Positions 17,863-27,539 of a stretch of DNA of 64,000 nucleotides are shown piece by piece. The position numbers and the translations under genes are program-made. Under the pieces are notes generated by a model. The model was not told where the DNA came from and searched no databases. It worked only from the letters and a program-made list of their open reading frames with translations. Positions within the stretch are counted from its first letter, which is position 1; each line of letters opens with the position of its first letter. Origin of the DNA: Rhodopseudomonas sp. BAL398. GTDB taxonomy: Bacteria > Pseudomonadota > Alphaproteobacteria > Rhizobiales > Xanthobacteraceae. The stretch spans positions 5,441,001-5,505,000 of the forward strand of contig NZ_CP133111.1 of assembly GCF_033001325.1 (NCBI RefSeq), read 5' to 3'.

Positions 17863-18495
17863 CTAGCGAATCCCAAGCGTCTTGTGCGTCTGCACGCTCA
17901 TCCGCCATTGCGGATGGCGCAAGCAGTAATTGATCGTGCGGGTGGCATTGTCGACGGCGTCCGGTCCGTCCATCGGCTGCAGCGAGAACCGTTCGAAGCG
18001 GAGGGCTTCGAATTGCTCGGGCGGCGCATCCTGCTGCGGATAGACCAGCTTGAGTTCGTGACCCTGCCGCACCCGCAATTCGGCGCCGGCCTTGGGGCTG
18101 ACGCAGAGCCAGTCGATGCCGGCGGGCGGTTCGATCGTGCCGTTGGTCTCCACGCCGATTGCAAAGCCGTGGCCATGCAGCGCATCGATCAGCGCGGCGT
18201 CGAGTTGCAGCAGCGGTTCGCCGCCGGTCAGCACCACGTAGCGATCCGAGGTGGAGCCGATCCATTGCCCGGCGATCGCATCGGCGAGTTGCGCGGCGTC
18301 CGGATAGCGCCCGCCCAGCGTGCCGTCGGTGCCGACAAAATCCGTGTCGCAGAATTTGCAGGTGGCACCGGCGCGATCCTGCTCGCGGCCGCTCCACAGA
18401 TTGCAGCCGGAAAACCGGCAGAACACCGCGGCGCGGCCCGCATGAGCGCCTTCGCCCTGCAACGTCAGGAATATTTCCTTTACCGCGTAACTCAC
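17863..18495 (-). CDS. queE: 7-carboxy-7-deazaguanine synthase (radical SAM)
   Basis: Converts 6-carboxytetrahydropterin to 7-carboxy-7-deazaguanine in queuosine synthesis. The 210-residue form starts with GTG at 18495 (MSYAVKEIFLTLQGEG), preceded by GAAGGA. The cluster-binding cysteines have the spacing C-X14-C-X2-C in CNLWSG...CKFCDTDF, the atypical radical-SAM spacing known for one QueE subgroup, preceded by VFCRFSG. VLTGGEPLLQ binds SAM and VETNGTIEPP is also conserved. The start lies 10 bases after the trmL stop, so the two tRNA wobble-modification genes are likely one transcript. queC and queD are not in the window. Confidence 0.9.
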   Translation of the reverse strand: MSYAVKEIFLTLQGEGAHAGRAAVFCRFSGCNLWSGREQDRAGATCKFCDTDFVGTDGTLGGRYPDAAQLADAIAGQWIGSTSDRYVVLTGGEPLLQLDAALIDALHGHGFAIGVETNGTIEPPAGIDWLCVSPKAGAELRVRQGHELKLVYPQQDAPPEQFEALRFERFSLQPMDGPDAVDNATRTINYCLRHPQWRMSVQTHKTLGIR

Positions 18496-18505
18496 TATCA
18501 GTCCT

Positions 18506-18961
18506 TCATCTCGGCGCGGTCTGGCGCAACGCTTCGCCCAGCACCATGGCGGCGGCCATCGCAACATTGAGCGATCGCAGCCCGGCCTGGATCGGAATCA
18601 CCACCCGCGCGTCGGCCGCGGCGGCCACATCGGCCGGCACCCCGGCGGATTCGCGCCCCAGCAGCACGACGTCCGAGCTGCGATACTGAACATCGAGATA
18701 GTGCTGTTGGCCTTTGGTTGTAAGTAAAATCAGCCGGCAGTCATTTTCCGCCTGGCGCCATTCCTCGAATTTCGACCAGGAATCGTGACGCACGATCGTC
18801 ACCTGATCGAGATAGTCCATCCCGGCACGGCGGAAATGCCGGTCCGAGACCGGAAAACCGGCAGGTTCGATGATATGCGCCTCGACATTCAGGCAAGCGC
18901 AGAGTCGCAGGATAGTCCCGGTATTCTGCGGAATGTCGGGCTGGTAAAGCGCAATCCGCAT
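18506..18961 (-). CDS. trmL: tRNA (cytidine(34)-2'-O)-methyltransferase
   Basis: SPOUT-class methyltransferase modifying wobble position 34 of tRNA-Leu. The 151-residue product has MRIALYQPDIPQNTGTILRL at the N-terminus and the knotted SAM-binding end VLLGRESAGVP, then VVIPIQAGLRSLNVAMAAAM. Length matches the family. Directly upstream of queE on the same strand. Confidence 0.93.
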   Translation of the reverse strand: MRIALYQPDIPQNTGTILRLCACLNVEAHIIEPAGFPVSDRHFRRAGMDYLDQVTIVRHDSWSKFEEWRQAENDCRLILLTTKGQQHYLDVQYRSSDVVLLGRESAGVPADVAAAADARVVIPIQAGLRSLNVAMAAAMVLGEALRQTAPR

Positions 18962-19236
18962 CTGGCAGTGGCCTGTCCGCTCGCCATGAACTTATGGACT
19001 ATCATCAGGGTGGGCAGATTTCATGCAATGCTCACCACTGAGCCGATAGCGGGCTTGCGCTCAATCGGCAAGGGTGCCAATAGAACGATTCTGGACTGTC
19101 TGTTCCATCGGGTTGACATTATAAGTCCCACCCGTCAGCCATGGACGGTGCGGACGCCGGCAGCCTCTCTCCCCCGATCGCATTGCGTATCGCGGGAGCA
19201 GGTTCACCGGATGCAGATATGAAAGGGCTAGAGATC

Positions 19237-19764
19237 GTGACGACAGAGGCTTCGGCGGAACCGACCCGCCGTGATTTTCTCTACATCGCAACGGGAGCAG
19301 TGGCAGGTGTCGGCGCAATCGCCGCCGCATGGCCCTTCGTCACGCAGATGAATCCGGATGCATCGACGATTGCCGCCGGCGCGCCGATCGAAGTCGATCT
19401 GACCCCGGTCGCCGAAGGTCAGGACATCAAGGTGTTTTGGCGCGGCAAGCCGATCTATATTCTGAACCGCACCAAGAAGCAGATCGAGGAAGCCAAATCC
19501 GTCGACGTGTCCAGCCTGCCGGATCCGCAAACCGACGCGGCCCGGACCAAGGAAGGCCACGAGCAGTGGCTGGTGGTGGTCGGCATCTGCACCCATCTGG
19601 GCTGCATTCCGATGGCCTATGCCGGCAATTATGACGGCTTCTTCTGCCCCTGCCACGGTTCGCAATATGATTCCTCGGGCCGTATCCGCCAGGGGCCCGC
19701 TCCCGCCAATCTGCCCGTCCCGCCCTACACCTTCGTCTCCGATACCAAAATCCAGATCGGCTGA
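19237..19764 (+). CDS. petA: Ubiquinol-cytochrome c reductase Rieske iron-sulfur subunit
   Basis: Rieske subunit of the bc1 complex, carrying electrons from ubiquinol to cytochrome c1. The 175-residue form uses GTG at 19237 ([20 protein letters not shown]), with AAAGGG 9 bases upstream. An ATG at 19219 has no such site. [18 protein letters not shown] is a Tat signal-anchor. The two [2Fe-2S] boxes, CTHLGC and CPCHGS, are intact with the usual spacing. The gene is 50 bases upstream of the fused cytochrome b/c1 gene. The 275 bases upstream, to trmL, must hold the operon promoter. Confidence 0.95.
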   Translation: MTTEASAEPTRRDFLYIATGAVAGVGAIAAAWPFVTQMNPDASTIAAGAPIEVDLTPVAEGQDIKVFWRGKPIYILNRTKKQIEEAKSVDVSSLPDPQTDAARTKEGHEQWLVVVGICTHLGCIPMAYAGNYDGFFCPCHGSQYDSSGRIRQGPAPANLPVPPYTFVSDTKIQIG

Positions 19765-19814
19765 CGCGGATCCCACCGATCAGTGTTGCCATATTAATTG
19801 CTTAGGATCGCACC

Positions 19815-21890
19815 ATGAGCGGACCATCGACCTATCAGCCCAAGAGCCCCATCATGAAGTGGATGGAGGAGCGCCTGCCGATCGCAGGGCTGGTTCATTC
19901 CTCGTTCGTGGCCTATCCGACGCCGCGTAACCTGAACTACTGGTGGACCTTCGGCGCCATCCTGTCGATGATGCTGGCGGTGCAGATCATCACCGGCATC
20001 GTCCTGGCGATGCACTACACCCCGCAGGTCGATCTGGCCTTCGATTCGGTCGAGCGACTGGTGCGCGACGTCAATTACGGCTGGCTGCTGCGCAACATGC
20101 ACGCCGCCGGCGCCTCGATGTTCTTCATCGCGGTCTATATCCACATGTTCCGCGGATTGTATTACGGGTCCTACAAGGCGCCGCGCGAGGTGTTGTGGAT
20201 CCTCGGCGTGATCATCTACCTGCTGATGATGGCGACCGGGTTCATGGGCTACGTGCTGCCGTGGGGCCAGATGAGCTTCTGGGGCGCCACCGTCATCACC
20301 AACCTGTTCTCGGCGATTCCGGTGGTGGGCGACAGCATCGTCACCTTGCTGTGGGGCGGCTATTCGGTCGGCAATCCGACGCTGAACCGCTTCTTCTCGC
20401 TGCATTACCTGCTGCCCTTCGTGATCGCCGGCGTCGTCGTGCTGCACATCTGGGCGCTGCATGTCAGCGGCCAGAACAACCCGACCGGCGTCGAGCCCAA
20501 GACCGAGAAGGACACCGTGCCGTTCACCCCCTACGCGACCATGAAGGACGCGTTCGGGATGTCGTGCTTCCTGGTGTTCTTCGCCTACTTCATCTTCTAC
20601 ATGCCGAATTATCTCGGCGAGGCCGATAACTACATCCCGGCCAATCCGGGCGTGACGCCGCCGCACATCGTGCCGGAATGGTATTACCTACCGTTCTACG
20701 CGATCCTGCGCTCGATCCCGAACAAGCTGGCCGGCGTCATCGCGATGTTCAGCGCCATTCTGGTGCTGCTGTTCCTGCCCTGGCTCGACAGCTGCAAGGT
20801 GCGCTCGTCGCGCTACCGCCCGCTGGCCAAGCGCTTCTTCTGGGCCTTCGTGGTGGTCTGCATCCTGCTCGGCTGGCTCGGTGCGCAGCCCGCCTCGGGC
20901 ATCTACACCACGATGGCGCGGTTTCTCACCTTCGCTTACTTCGCCTATTTCCTGATCGTGCTGCCGCTGCTGAGCCGGTCGGAAAAGACGCTGCCGCTGC
21001 CGAACTCGATCGCCGACGACATTCTGGCGAAGAACAAGACCTTCGGCACCTCGACGACGGCGAGCCTGATGATCGGCGCGGCGCTGGCGGGAACGCTGAT
21101 GCTCGGCGGCATCCGGGATGCCAAGGCCGAGACCGAACAGCCGACCCCGCCGTCGCAGGAATGGTCGTTTGCCGGCCCGTTCGGCAAATTCGATCGTGCC
21201 CAGTTGCAGCGCGGCTTCAAGGTCTACAAGGAAGTTTGCTCCGCCTGCCATTCGATGAAGCTGTTGTCCTACCGCAACCTGGCGGATCCGGGTGGACCGG
21301 GCTTCACCAAGGAGCAAGCCGCGGCGGTCGCCGCCGAGGCGACCGTCAAGGACGGGCCGAACGACGCCGGCGAGATGTTCGAGCGTCCCGGCCGCCTGGC
21401 CGATCCGTTTCACTCCCCGTTCCCCAACGAGATGGCGGCGCGTGCGGCCAATGGCGGCGCGGCTCCCCCGGATATGACGCTGCTGGCCAAGGCTCGCTCC
21501 TATGAGCGCGGCTTCCCGCAGTTCATCTTCGACTTCTTCTCCATGTTCCAGGAGCAGGGCCCGAACTATATCGACGCGCTGCTGCAAGGCTATGTCGATC
21601 CGCCGCCGGAAGGCTTCACGCTGCCCGATGGCTCCTACTACAACAAATATTTCCCCGGCCATTCGATCAAGATGCCGCCGCCGATTTCGGACGGTCAGGT
21701 CACCTATGAGGACGGCTCGCCGGAAACGCTGCCGCAATATGCCAAGGATGTCGCCTCGTTCCTGATGTGGACCGCAGAGCCTCATCTCGAAGCGCGCAAG
21801 AAGCTAGGTCTGCAGGTGATGATCTTCCTGCTGATCCTGAGCGGGTTGCTCTACTTCACCAAGAAGCGGATCTGGGCCGACGCCCACTGA
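19815..21890 (+). CDS. fbcH: Fused cytochrome b/cytochrome c1 of the bc1 complex
   Basis: A 691-residue polyprotein. Residues 1 to about 420 are cytochrome b, with eight membrane helices, the PEWY Qo motif ([11 protein letters not shown]) and HxHMF-type haem ligands ([12 protein letters not shown]). An internal signal-like stretch near 415-440 ([17 protein letters not shown]) leads to cytochrome c1, with haem motif CSACHS at about residue 475 and a C-terminal anchor [17 protein letters not shown]. In Bradyrhizobium the homologous fbcH product is cleaved by signal peptidase into separate cytochromes, and the same is inferred here. A strong terminator follows 31 bases after the stop. Confidence 0.97.
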   Translation: MSGPSTYQPKSPIMKWMEERLPIAGLVHSSFVAYPTPRNLNYWWTFGAILSMMLAVQIITGIVLAMHYTPQVDLAFDSVERLVRDVNYGWLLRNMHAAGASMFFIAVYIHMFRGLYYGSYKAPREVLWILGVIIYLLMMATGFMGYVLPWGQMSFWGATVITNLFSAIPVVGDSIVTLLWGGYSVGNPTLNRFFSLHYLLPFVIAGVVVLHIWALHVSGQNNPTGVEPKTEKDTVPFTPYATMKDAFGMSCFLVFFAYFIFYMPNYLGEADNYIPANPGVTPPHIVPEWYYLPFYAILRSIPNKLAGVIAMFSAILVLLFLPWLDSCKVRSSRYRPLAKRFFWAFVVVCILLGWLGAQPASGIYTTMARFLTFAYFAYFLIVLPLLSRSEKTLPLPNSIADDILAKNKTFGTSTTASLMIGAALAGTLMLGGIRDAKAETEQPTPPSQEWSFAGPFGKFDRAQLQRGFKVYKEVCSACHSMKLLSYRNLADPGGPGFTKEQAAAVAAEATVKDGPNDAGEMFERPGRLADPFHSPFPNEMAARAANGGAAPPDMTLLAKARSYERGFPQFIFDFFSMFQEQGPNYIDALLQGYVDPPPEGFTLPDGSYYNKYFPGHSIKMPPPISDGQVTYEDGSPETLPQYAKDVASFLMWTAEPHLEARKKLGLQVMIFLLILSGLLYFTKKRIWADAH

Positions 21891-21921
21891 AGCCCGCGGC
21901 AAGCCGCAACAACGTGACTTG

Positions 21922-21945
21922 AAAAGCCCCTTCGGGGGCTTTTTT
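21922..21945 (+). terminator. Rho-independent terminator of the petA-fbcH operon
   Basis: A 9-base-pair stem, AAAAGCCCC (21922-21930) against GGGGCTTTT (21935-21943), with a TTCG tetraloop and a T-run to 21945. Confidence 0.9.
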
Positions 21946-22057
21946 ATTGGGCAAATATCGGTGCATGCGGCCACGTCGCGACGGCCGGTTGCATCGCGTT
22001 GCAACTGCGGACAAAGTGCATCGAGCAAACCAATTCGTACAAAGTCGTGGAGGACCC

Positions 22058-22732
22058 ATGGGCACCAGCATCACTTTCAAGCGTCCGGACGGCAAGGATG
22101 CCAGCGGCTATCTCGCCAACGCGGCGCGCGGCAATGCGCCGGGAGTCGTGGTGATCCAGGAATGGTGGGGGCTGTCGGAACAGATCAAAGGCCTGACCGA
22201 CCGCTTCGCGCTAGCCGGCTTCGATGCACTGGCGCCCGATCTCTACAATGGCAAGGTGGTTCCGTATCACGACACCGACGCCGCCAATAAGGAAATGGGC
22301 TCGCTGGATTTCATCGACGCCACCACCCAGACCGTGCGCGGCGCGGTCAATTATCTGGCCCGCAATGGCGCCAAGGTTGGGCTCACCGGCTTCTGCCTCG
22401 GTGGCGCGGTGACGGTGATCGGTGCCTGCAAGATTCCCGAACTCAGTGCCGGCGTGGTGTTTTACGGGATTCCGCCGGAACAGGCCGCGACCCCTGCCGA
22501 GGTCAAGATCCCGCTGCAGTGCCATTTCGCCAGCCGCGACGACTGGTGCACGCCGGCGGTGGTCGATGCGTTCGAGCAGGGCTTGAAGGCGGCCGGAAAG
22601 AGCGCGGAGATCTTTCGCTATGAGGCCGACCACGCCTTCGTCAACGAGCAACGCGCGGCGGTGCATGACCGCGAGGCGGCGGAGCTGGCTTGGGGCCGCG
22701 CCGCCGACTTCTTCGCCAAGCATCTGAGGTAA
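22058..22732 (+). CDS. Dienelactone hydrolase family protein
   Basis: A 224-residue alpha/beta hydrolase. The catalytic triad is Cys in GFCLGG, Asp in FASRDDWCTP and His in EADHAFVNE, the Cys-Asp-His set of dienelactone hydrolases. VVVIQEWWGLSEQIK is the conserved oxyanion region. The start is ATG at 22058 behind a GGAGGA site. No aromatic degradation genes are adjacent, so the true substrate is unknown. Confidence 0.9.
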   Translation: MGTSITFKRPDGKDASGYLANAARGNAPGVVVIQEWWGLSEQIKGLTDRFALAGFDALAPDLYNGKVVPYHDTDAANKEMGSLDFIDATTQTVRGAVNYLARNGAKVGLTGFCLGGAVTVIGACKIPELSAGVVFYGIPPEQAATPAEVKIPLQCHFASRDDWCTPAVVDAFEQGLKAAGKSAEIFRYEADHAFVNEQRAAVHDREAAELAWGRAADFFAKHLR

Positions 22733-22823
22733 ACCTCGAAATTATACGTGGGTCGTAACCTTTGCGAAACGACGCGGCGAAGGACCGTATTTCCCCGTAA
22801 AATTTGAGCTTTCGGCGGAATAT

Positions 22824-22851
22824 TTGACATAAGTGTTGCTGCGATAAGGCT
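22824..22851 (+). promoter_or_regulatory. Weak promoter candidate upstream of the small Cys protein
   Basis: TTGACA at 22824-22829 is a perfect -35-like hexamer 45 bases before the ATG at 22874. The best -10-like sequence, around 22843-22851 (GATAAGGCT), is poorly spaced, so the call is tentative. Confidence 0.3.
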
Positions 22852-22873
22852 GTCTCACGCCACGAGGACAGCT

Positions 22874-23095
22874 ATGGTTGAGAACACATCGAGACGCGAA
22901 CGCAACATTGTCGACTTCGTCAATTATCAGCGCGCGTTGCGCCGAAACGAACCGACCGCGATCGGCAACCGCTGCTGCCGGCATTGCGGCGCCGCACTCG
23001 GCGAAGGCGAATCGGAGGATGATTGTTCGACGGCAGGAATCGCCGTCGAGCAGGCTGGCTGGGCGCGCCAGCCGCGCAGGTTTCGCGCGGATTGA
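22874..23095 (+). CDS. Small conserved-looking hypothetical protein with a CCxxC cluster
   Basis: A 73-residue protein with GAGGA upstream of the ATG. A basic N-terminal half (NIVDFVNYQRALRRNEP) is followed by RCCRHCGAALGEGE and a later Cys in EDDCSTAG, which could bind zinc in a knuckle-like way with CRHCG as one half-site. Not recognised. It lies between the dienelactone hydrolase gene and a repeat. Coding status rests on the binding site, the upstream TTGACA and the non-random residue pattern. Confidence 0.55.
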   Translation: MVENTSRRERNIVDFVNYQRALRRNEPTAIGNRCCRHCGAALGEGESEDDCSTAGIAVEQAGWARQPRRFRAD

Positions 23096-23128
23096 CCAGG
23101 TTCGGCGCCACGTCGCGCGTTGAACGTT

Positions 23129-23227
23129 AAAGCGTTCTGCCGCGACGTGGTTACGGTTCGCGCGAAGAAAACGCGTTAAAACAACAGTCCGGCACTCCGG
23201 TTCTGATCGATCAGAACCGGAGTTGCC
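23129..23227. repeat. Mosaic palindromic repeat, family C, copy 1
   Basis: The order AAAGCGTT, GGTTCGCGCGAAGAAAACGC, AAAACAA, then CTCCGGTTCTGAT matches the element at 30896-31000 in inverted orientation. Bases 23194-23223 form a perfect 30-base palindrome centred on GATC. The element ends one base before the stop codon of the SDR gene, so the hairpin may end or protect that transcript. Confidence 0.75.
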
Positions 23228-24013
23228 TTAAACGTGCTGGCCGCCATTGATGTGGATCTCGGCGCCGTTCACATAGGATGAGGTCTCGGTGCACAGCACG
23301 TAGATGATCTTCGCCACCTCGTCCGGGGTGCCGAGCCGATGCATCGGGATCTGCTCCTCGACGATCTTGCTGGTGCCCGGCGACAGGATCGCGGTGTCGA
23401 TCTCGCCCGGGGCGATCGAATTGACCCGGACCCCGACGCGGCCGAAATCGGCCGCCATTTCCCGGGTCAACGACGCCAGCGCCGCCTTCGAGGTGGCATA
23501 GGCCGCTCCCGCGAACGGATGCACGCGCGAACCGGCGATCGAGGTGACGTTGACCACCGATCCCTTGGCGGCCTTCAATTCCTCGATCAACCCGCGCGCC
23601 ATCATGATCGGCGCGAAAAAGTTGACGTGGAAGACGTGCTCCCAGGTGTCCATCTCGGTATCGATCGAGCCGAGCCGGGCGCCGCCCGCCGCCTTGGGCG
23701 AGATCGCCGCATTGTTGACCAGCGCGTGCAACTGTCCGCCATCGAGCCGCTCGCGGATCTCCGCGATGCCGCGCAGCGTGTCGCCGCGGTCGCCGAGGTC
23801 GATCTGGATGTGGTCCTCGGGGCCGGCGCCCCACGGGCATTCCTCGGGGAACGGATGCCGCGAACAGGTGAGGACGCGCCATCCGGCGCTGGAAAACCGG
23901 ATCACGGTGGCATGGCCGATGCCGCGGCTGGCGCCAGTCAGGATCATCGTGCGCCGCGGCGCATTGTTGTCCGAGCTCGGCGAGGGGCGCGGCTTGGGGG
24001 AATCGGGGCTCAT
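23228..24013 (-). CDS. Short-chain dehydrogenase/reductase (SDR)
   Basis: A 261-residue classical SDR. The cofactor motif TGASRGIG is at about residues 25-32, NNAA at about 105, the catalytic Ser in NVTSIAGS and the YATSKAA Tyr-Lys pair at about 173-179. After about residue 40 come a Cys and [15 protein letters not shown], an insertion not typical of FabG. The start overlaps the pdxH stop by 4 bases, so it is coupled to vitamin B6 synthesis at the transcript level. Substrate unknown. Confidence 0.88.
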   Translation of the reverse strand: MSPDSPKPRPSPSSDNNAPRRTMILTGASRGIGHATVIRFSSAGWRVLTCSRHPFPEECPWGAGPEDHIQIDLGDRGDTLRGIAEIRERLDGGQLHALVNNAAISPKAAGGARLGSIDTEMDTWEHVFHVNFFAPIMMARGLIEELKAAKGSVVNVTSIAGSRVHPFAGAAYATSKAALASLTREMAADFGRVGVRVNSIAPGEIDTAILSPGTSKIVEEQIPMHRLGTPDEVAKIIYVLCTETSSYVNGAEIHINGGQHV

Positions 24014-24651
24014 GGATATAGCCTTGTCTTGGTCCAGGGGTGATCCGGGGCGTCCCGGCGAAATTCGATGCGGTCGTGCAGACGGAATGGCCGATCGTGC
24101 CAGAATTCGAATTGCGCCGGCGCAATTCGCCAGCCGCTCCAGCCCGGCGGTCGCGGCACCTCGCCGATGACATGGCGGGCGGCGGCCATGGCGATGGCCT
24201 GTTCGAAGGCAAAACGGCTTTCCAGCGGTTGCGATTGCTTGCTGGCCCAGGCGCCGATCTGGGCCTGCTTCGGTCGGCTGGCGAAATAGGCGTCGGCCTC
24301 GGCGGCGCTGACCGGCGTCACGCTGCCGCGAACCCTGACCTGCCGGCGCAGCGATTTCCAGTGGAACACCAGCGCCGCCTTGGGATTGGCGGCGAGCTGG
24401 CGGCCCTTCTGGCTGGCGATATGGCTGTAGAACACGAAACCCTGGGCATCAAAGCCCTTCATCAGCACCATGCGGACGTCGGGCAGGCCGTCGGGGTCGG
24501 AGGTGGCCAGCGCCATCGCGTTCGGGTCGTTGGGTTCAGCGGTCACGGCTTCCGCCAACCACTCGGCGAATAGCGCAAAAGGCTCCTCGGCGGCGGTGAA
24601 ATCACCAGACGTTAACGGAGTTGGGTGTTTGATGGAGCTGGTATCGCTCAT
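24010..24651 (-). CDS. pdxH: Pyridoxamine 5'-phosphate oxidase
   Basis: FMN-dependent oxidase making pyridoxal 5'-phosphate from pyridoxine or pyridoxamine phosphate. The 213-residue product has FMN-binding [29 protein letters not shown] and the C-terminal dimerisation and active-site block [24 protein letters not shown], ending TRLYP. Length is normal. First gene of a two-gene unit with the SDR. Divergent from the lipoprotein gene. Confidence 0.93.
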   Translation of the reverse strand: MSDTSSIKHPTPLTSGDFTAAEEPFALFAEWLAEAVTAEPNDPNAMALATSDPDGLPDVRMVLMKGFDAQGFVFYSHIASQKGRQLAANPKAALVFHWKSLRRQVRVRGSVTPVSAAEADAYFASRPKQAQIGAWASKQSQPLESRFAFEQAIAMAAARHVIGEVPRPPGWSGWRIAPAQFEFWHDRPFRLHDRIEFRRDAPDHPWTKTRLYP

Positions 24652-24762
24652 GCGAGGATTTCCGAGTTGCAGGTCACCACGGTCCAGACCGCGTTACGGG
24701 TTCTGTTTAGGTCAGACCTATATAGGGCAGGATGGGGCGTTGGCCTATCGGCGATCAGGCCG

Positions 24763-25203
24763 ATGGCGACGAGTGCGATAGCTATTCTAATTGCCGTCGG
24801 ACTCGGCGGTTGCAGCGTCATGCGCAATGACGCCGCCTTCGCCCAAATGGACGACAGTGCCAACGCCCAGGACTTCACCGGATCGATTACCGCCTTGGCG
24901 CCCTCGCGAATGCAATCCGATGGGCCGAGCGAGGCCGATCTAGCCTTGATCCGCAACGCGGCGTCGGACGTTCTGACCAAGGGCGACAAGGATTCCAGTC
25001 AGCCGTGGGAAAATCCGACAACCGCCGCGCGCGGCTCGGTCACGCCGGTCGCGGCGTCCTATTCCTTGGATGGCCGACCGTGCCGGGATTTCCTGGCGAG
25101 CTACGTCAAGGACAAGTCGGAAAGCTGGTTGCACGGTGTGGCCTGCAAATCCGGACAAGGCCGCTGGGCGATCGGACCGCTGAAGGCGTGGCGTCGCGGT
25201 TGA
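24763..25203 (+). CDS. RT0821/Lpp0805-family surface lipoprotein
   Basis: A 146-residue envelope protein. Starting at ATG 24763, the N-terminus MATSAIAILIAVGLGGCSVM is a lipoprotein signal with lipobox LGGC. The C-terminal domain, with GRPCRDFLASYVKD, LHGVACKSGQGRWAI, matches the rickettsial 17-kDa-like surface-protein family, including the conserved Cys pair. An open frame upstream to 24625 overlaps pdxH and is judged non-coding. Function in the outer membrane is unknown. Confidence 0.78.
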   Translation: MATSAIAILIAVGLGGCSVMRNDAAFAQMDDSANAQDFTGSITALAPSRMQSDGPSEADLALIRNAASDVLTKGDKDSSQPWENPTTAARGSVTPVAASYSLDGRPCRDFLASYVKDKSESWLHGVACKSGQGRWAIGPLKAWRRG

Positions 25204-25330
25204 AATGGCGCCCCGGCGCCGCGATTCCAGTTGCAAAAATGACACGAAGACCCCAGATGAATGAAGGTCCGGCCATCGGGCCAGATTGTTTCGATTCAAC
25301 TTTATCAGTTCCCTGAAGGAGACGTGACGG

Positions 25331-26296
25331 ATGCGCGACCCCTATGAGGTCCTGGGGGTGCGGCGGGACGCCAGCGCTGCGGCGATCAAAAGCGCCTATC
25401 GCAAGCTGGCCAAGAAGCATCACCCGGACAATAACAGGAACGATCCGAAATCCGCGGCGCGGTTCTCTGAGGTCAATTCGGCCAATGAGATCATCGGCGA
25501 CGAAGATAAGCGCAAGCAATTCGATCGCGGCGAGATCGACGCCGAGGGCAAGCCCAAATTCCAGGGCTTTCCCGGTGGCGGGAGCGGCCGCGGCGCCTCG
25601 CCGGGCGGCGCCGGCTTCGAGCACAGTTTCCGCACCGGGCCGGGCCCCGGCGGAATGGGCGGCGGCGCCGGCTTCGAGGATATTCTCAACAGCATGTTCG
25701 GCGGAGCCGCGGCCGGGCGTGGCCCGCGCGGCGGCCAGACCTTCGATTTCGATACCGGCGGCCTCGCCGCCGATCTCGATCTCAGCGTTGCGATGACGGT
25801 CGGGCTCGAAGAAGCCGTCAAGGGCACCGAGAAGCGGGTCCGGCTGCCGAGCGGCAAGGAACTCAATGTCAAGATTCCGGCCGGCGTGACGTCAGGCCAG
25901 CAGATCCGGTTGCGCGGGCAGGGCGAGACCGCCCCCGGGCATCGCCCCGGCGACCTGCTGATCACCGTCACCATCGCCGCCCATCCGTTCTTCAAGGTCG
26001 ATGGCAGCGACCTGCGGGCCGATCTGCCGATCACGCTGTATGAAGCGGTGCTGGGCGGCAAGGTCCGGGTCCCGACTCTCACCGGCGCGATCGAATTGTC
26101 GATCCCGAAGAATACCTCGAGCGGTCGCACCTTCCGGCTCAAGGGCAAGGGCATGCCGAAGGCCGGGGCCACGACCGGCGATCTGTTCGTCACCACGCGG
26201 ATCGTCTTGCCGGATGGCCACGACGCAGAGCTCGAAACCCTGATGGAAAAATGGCGCGACGCCCGCCCCTACCATCCGCGCAGCGAGATCGGCTGA
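25331..26296 (+). CDS. DnaJ/CbpA-like J-domain co-chaperone
   Basis: A 321-residue Hsp40. The J domain is at residues 1-70 with the HPD motif in KKHHPDNNR. A long Gly/Phe-rich linker follows at about 80-145, then two beta-sandwich C-terminal domains (about 150-310, with VKIPAGVTSGQQIRLRGQGE). The CxxCxGxG zinc region of true DnaJ is absent, so this is a class II (CbpA-type) protein that stimulates DnaK ATPase. It is a single gene with GAAGGAGACG before the start. Confidence 0.9.
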   Translation: MRDPYEVLGVRRDASAAAIKSAYRKLAKKHHPDNNRNDPKSAARFSEVNSANEIIGDEDKRKQFDRGEIDAEGKPKFQGFPGGGSGRGASPGGAGFEHSFRTGPGPGGMGGGAGFEDILNSMFGGAAAGRGPRGGQTFDFDTGGLAADLDLSVAMTVGLEEAVKGTEKRVRLPSGKELNVKIPAGVTSGQQIRLRGQGETAPGHRPGDLLITVTIAAHPFFKVDGSDLRADLPITLYEAVLGGKVRVPTLTGAIELSIPKNTSSGRTFRLKGKGMPKAGATTGDLFVTTRIVLPDGHDAELETLMEKWRDARPYHPRSEIG

Positions 26297-26504
26297 TCGG
26301 GCCGGCAAGGGATGCTGCAATGCGGGCGGCGCGCGCCGAGGCTGAAATCCGACCAAGCGCGCCCGCAGCATAACACCGCAGCCAAGGGACTGTTCAGGAT
26401 CATCGGGCAAAGGCCCAAACTGCTGAATTCCGGGGCGGATTTGCACTGTACCAAGCCCAAGCGCTGGTGTACCTCCAGTGCCTATCAAGGCGATGGGAAA
26501 CGGA

Positions 26505-27323
26505 ATGACGGCAGATTCAGGCCTTATGAAGGGCAAGCGCGGGGTCATCTTCGGCCTGGCCAATAACCGCTCGATCGCGTGGGGCATCGCCAAGGCTTGC
26601 CGCGCCCAGGGCGCCGAAATCGCGCTGACCTGGCAAGGCGATGCGCTGCGCAAGCGGGTCGAACCGCTGGCCGCGGAGCTGGGCGCGCTGTTGCTCGGAC
26701 ATTGCGACGTCACCGAACCCGAGACCATCGATGCCGCCTTCGCGATCCTGAAGGAGAAGTGGGGCAAGATCGATTTCGTGGTCCACGCCGTGGCGTTCTC
26801 CGACAAGGACGAACTGGTCGGCCGCTATGTCGAGACCACCGCCGAGAATTTCTCCAAGACCATGCTGATCAGCTGCTATTCGCTCACCGCGATCACCCAG
26901 CGCGCCGAGAAGCTGATGCCGGACGGCGGCTCGATCGTGACGCTGACCTATTACGGCGCCGAGAAGTGGATGCCGCATTACAATGTGATGGGCGTCGCCA
27001 AGGCCGCGCTGGAAGCCAGCGTGCGCTATCTCGCCGCCGATCTCGGCGAGAAGAATATCCGCGTCAACGCGATTTCGGCGGGGCCGATCAAGACCCTTGC
27101 GGCGTCCGGGATCGGCGATTTCCGCTACATCCTGAAATGGAATGAATATAATTCGCCGATGCGGCGCACCGTCACCATCGACGAGGTCGGCGACAGCGCG
27201 CTGTATCTGCTCAGCGATCTGTCGCGCGCCGTCACCGGCGAAGTCCACCACGCCGATTCCGGCTATCACGTCGTCGGCATGAAAGTGCCGACCGCGCCCG
27301 ACATCAGCCTGGCGAAGGACTGA
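26505..27323 (+). CDS. fabI: Enoyl-[acyl-carrier-protein] reductase (NADH)
   Basis: Last reductive step of type II fatty acid elongation. Starting at ATG 26505 (MTADSGLMKGKRGVIFGLAN), the product has 272 residues. GLANNRSIAWGIAKA is the FabI cofactor loop. Catalytic Tyr and Lys lie in MPHYNVMGVAKAALE with the Y-x6-K spacing. ISAGPIKTLAASGI is the substrate-loop signature. ATG 26493 and GTG 26478 are alternative in-frame starts. Confidence 0.93.
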   Translation: MTADSGLMKGKRGVIFGLANNRSIAWGIAKACRAQGAEIALTWQGDALRKRVEPLAAELGALLLGHCDVTEPETIDAAFAILKEKWGKIDFVVHAVAFSDKDELVGRYVETTAENFSKTMLISCYSLTAITQRAEKLMPDGGSIVTLTYYGAEKWMPHYNVMGVAKAALEASVRYLAADLGEKNIRVNAISAGPIKTLAASGIGDFRYILKWNEYNSPMRRTVTIDEVGDSALYLLSDLSRAVTGEVHHADSGYHVVGMKVPTAPDISLAKD

Positions 27324-27370
27324 GCGGGTCTTGCACAGCGGCAATTAACATCGCCGTTGCGGCCATCGCA

Positions 27371-27509
27371 TCGTGTCCCGGGCGCGGTGCAGCGCCCCTC
27401 GCGCTGCTGCGGAGAACCGGGACCCCGCGCTTGCCAATCACCGGGGCCCCGGCTCTGCAGCGCACCACGCCGCCAAGGGCGGCGCGCTGCGCCGCGTCCG
27501 GGGCACGTA
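27371..27509. repeat. GC-rich palindromic intergenic repeat, family E
   Basis: The ends CGTGTCCCGG and CCGGGGCACG are near-inverted copies. Inside, GCGGTGCAGCGC and GGCGCGCTGCGCC and a CCGGGGCCCCGG core give more pairing. From memory, this type of element is common in Bradyrhizobium/Rhodopseudomonas. It fills the gap between fabI and the phosphatase gene. Confidence 0.6.
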
Positions 27510-27539
27510 GTTTCGAATTCGCAATGACGTGAAAGCCCG

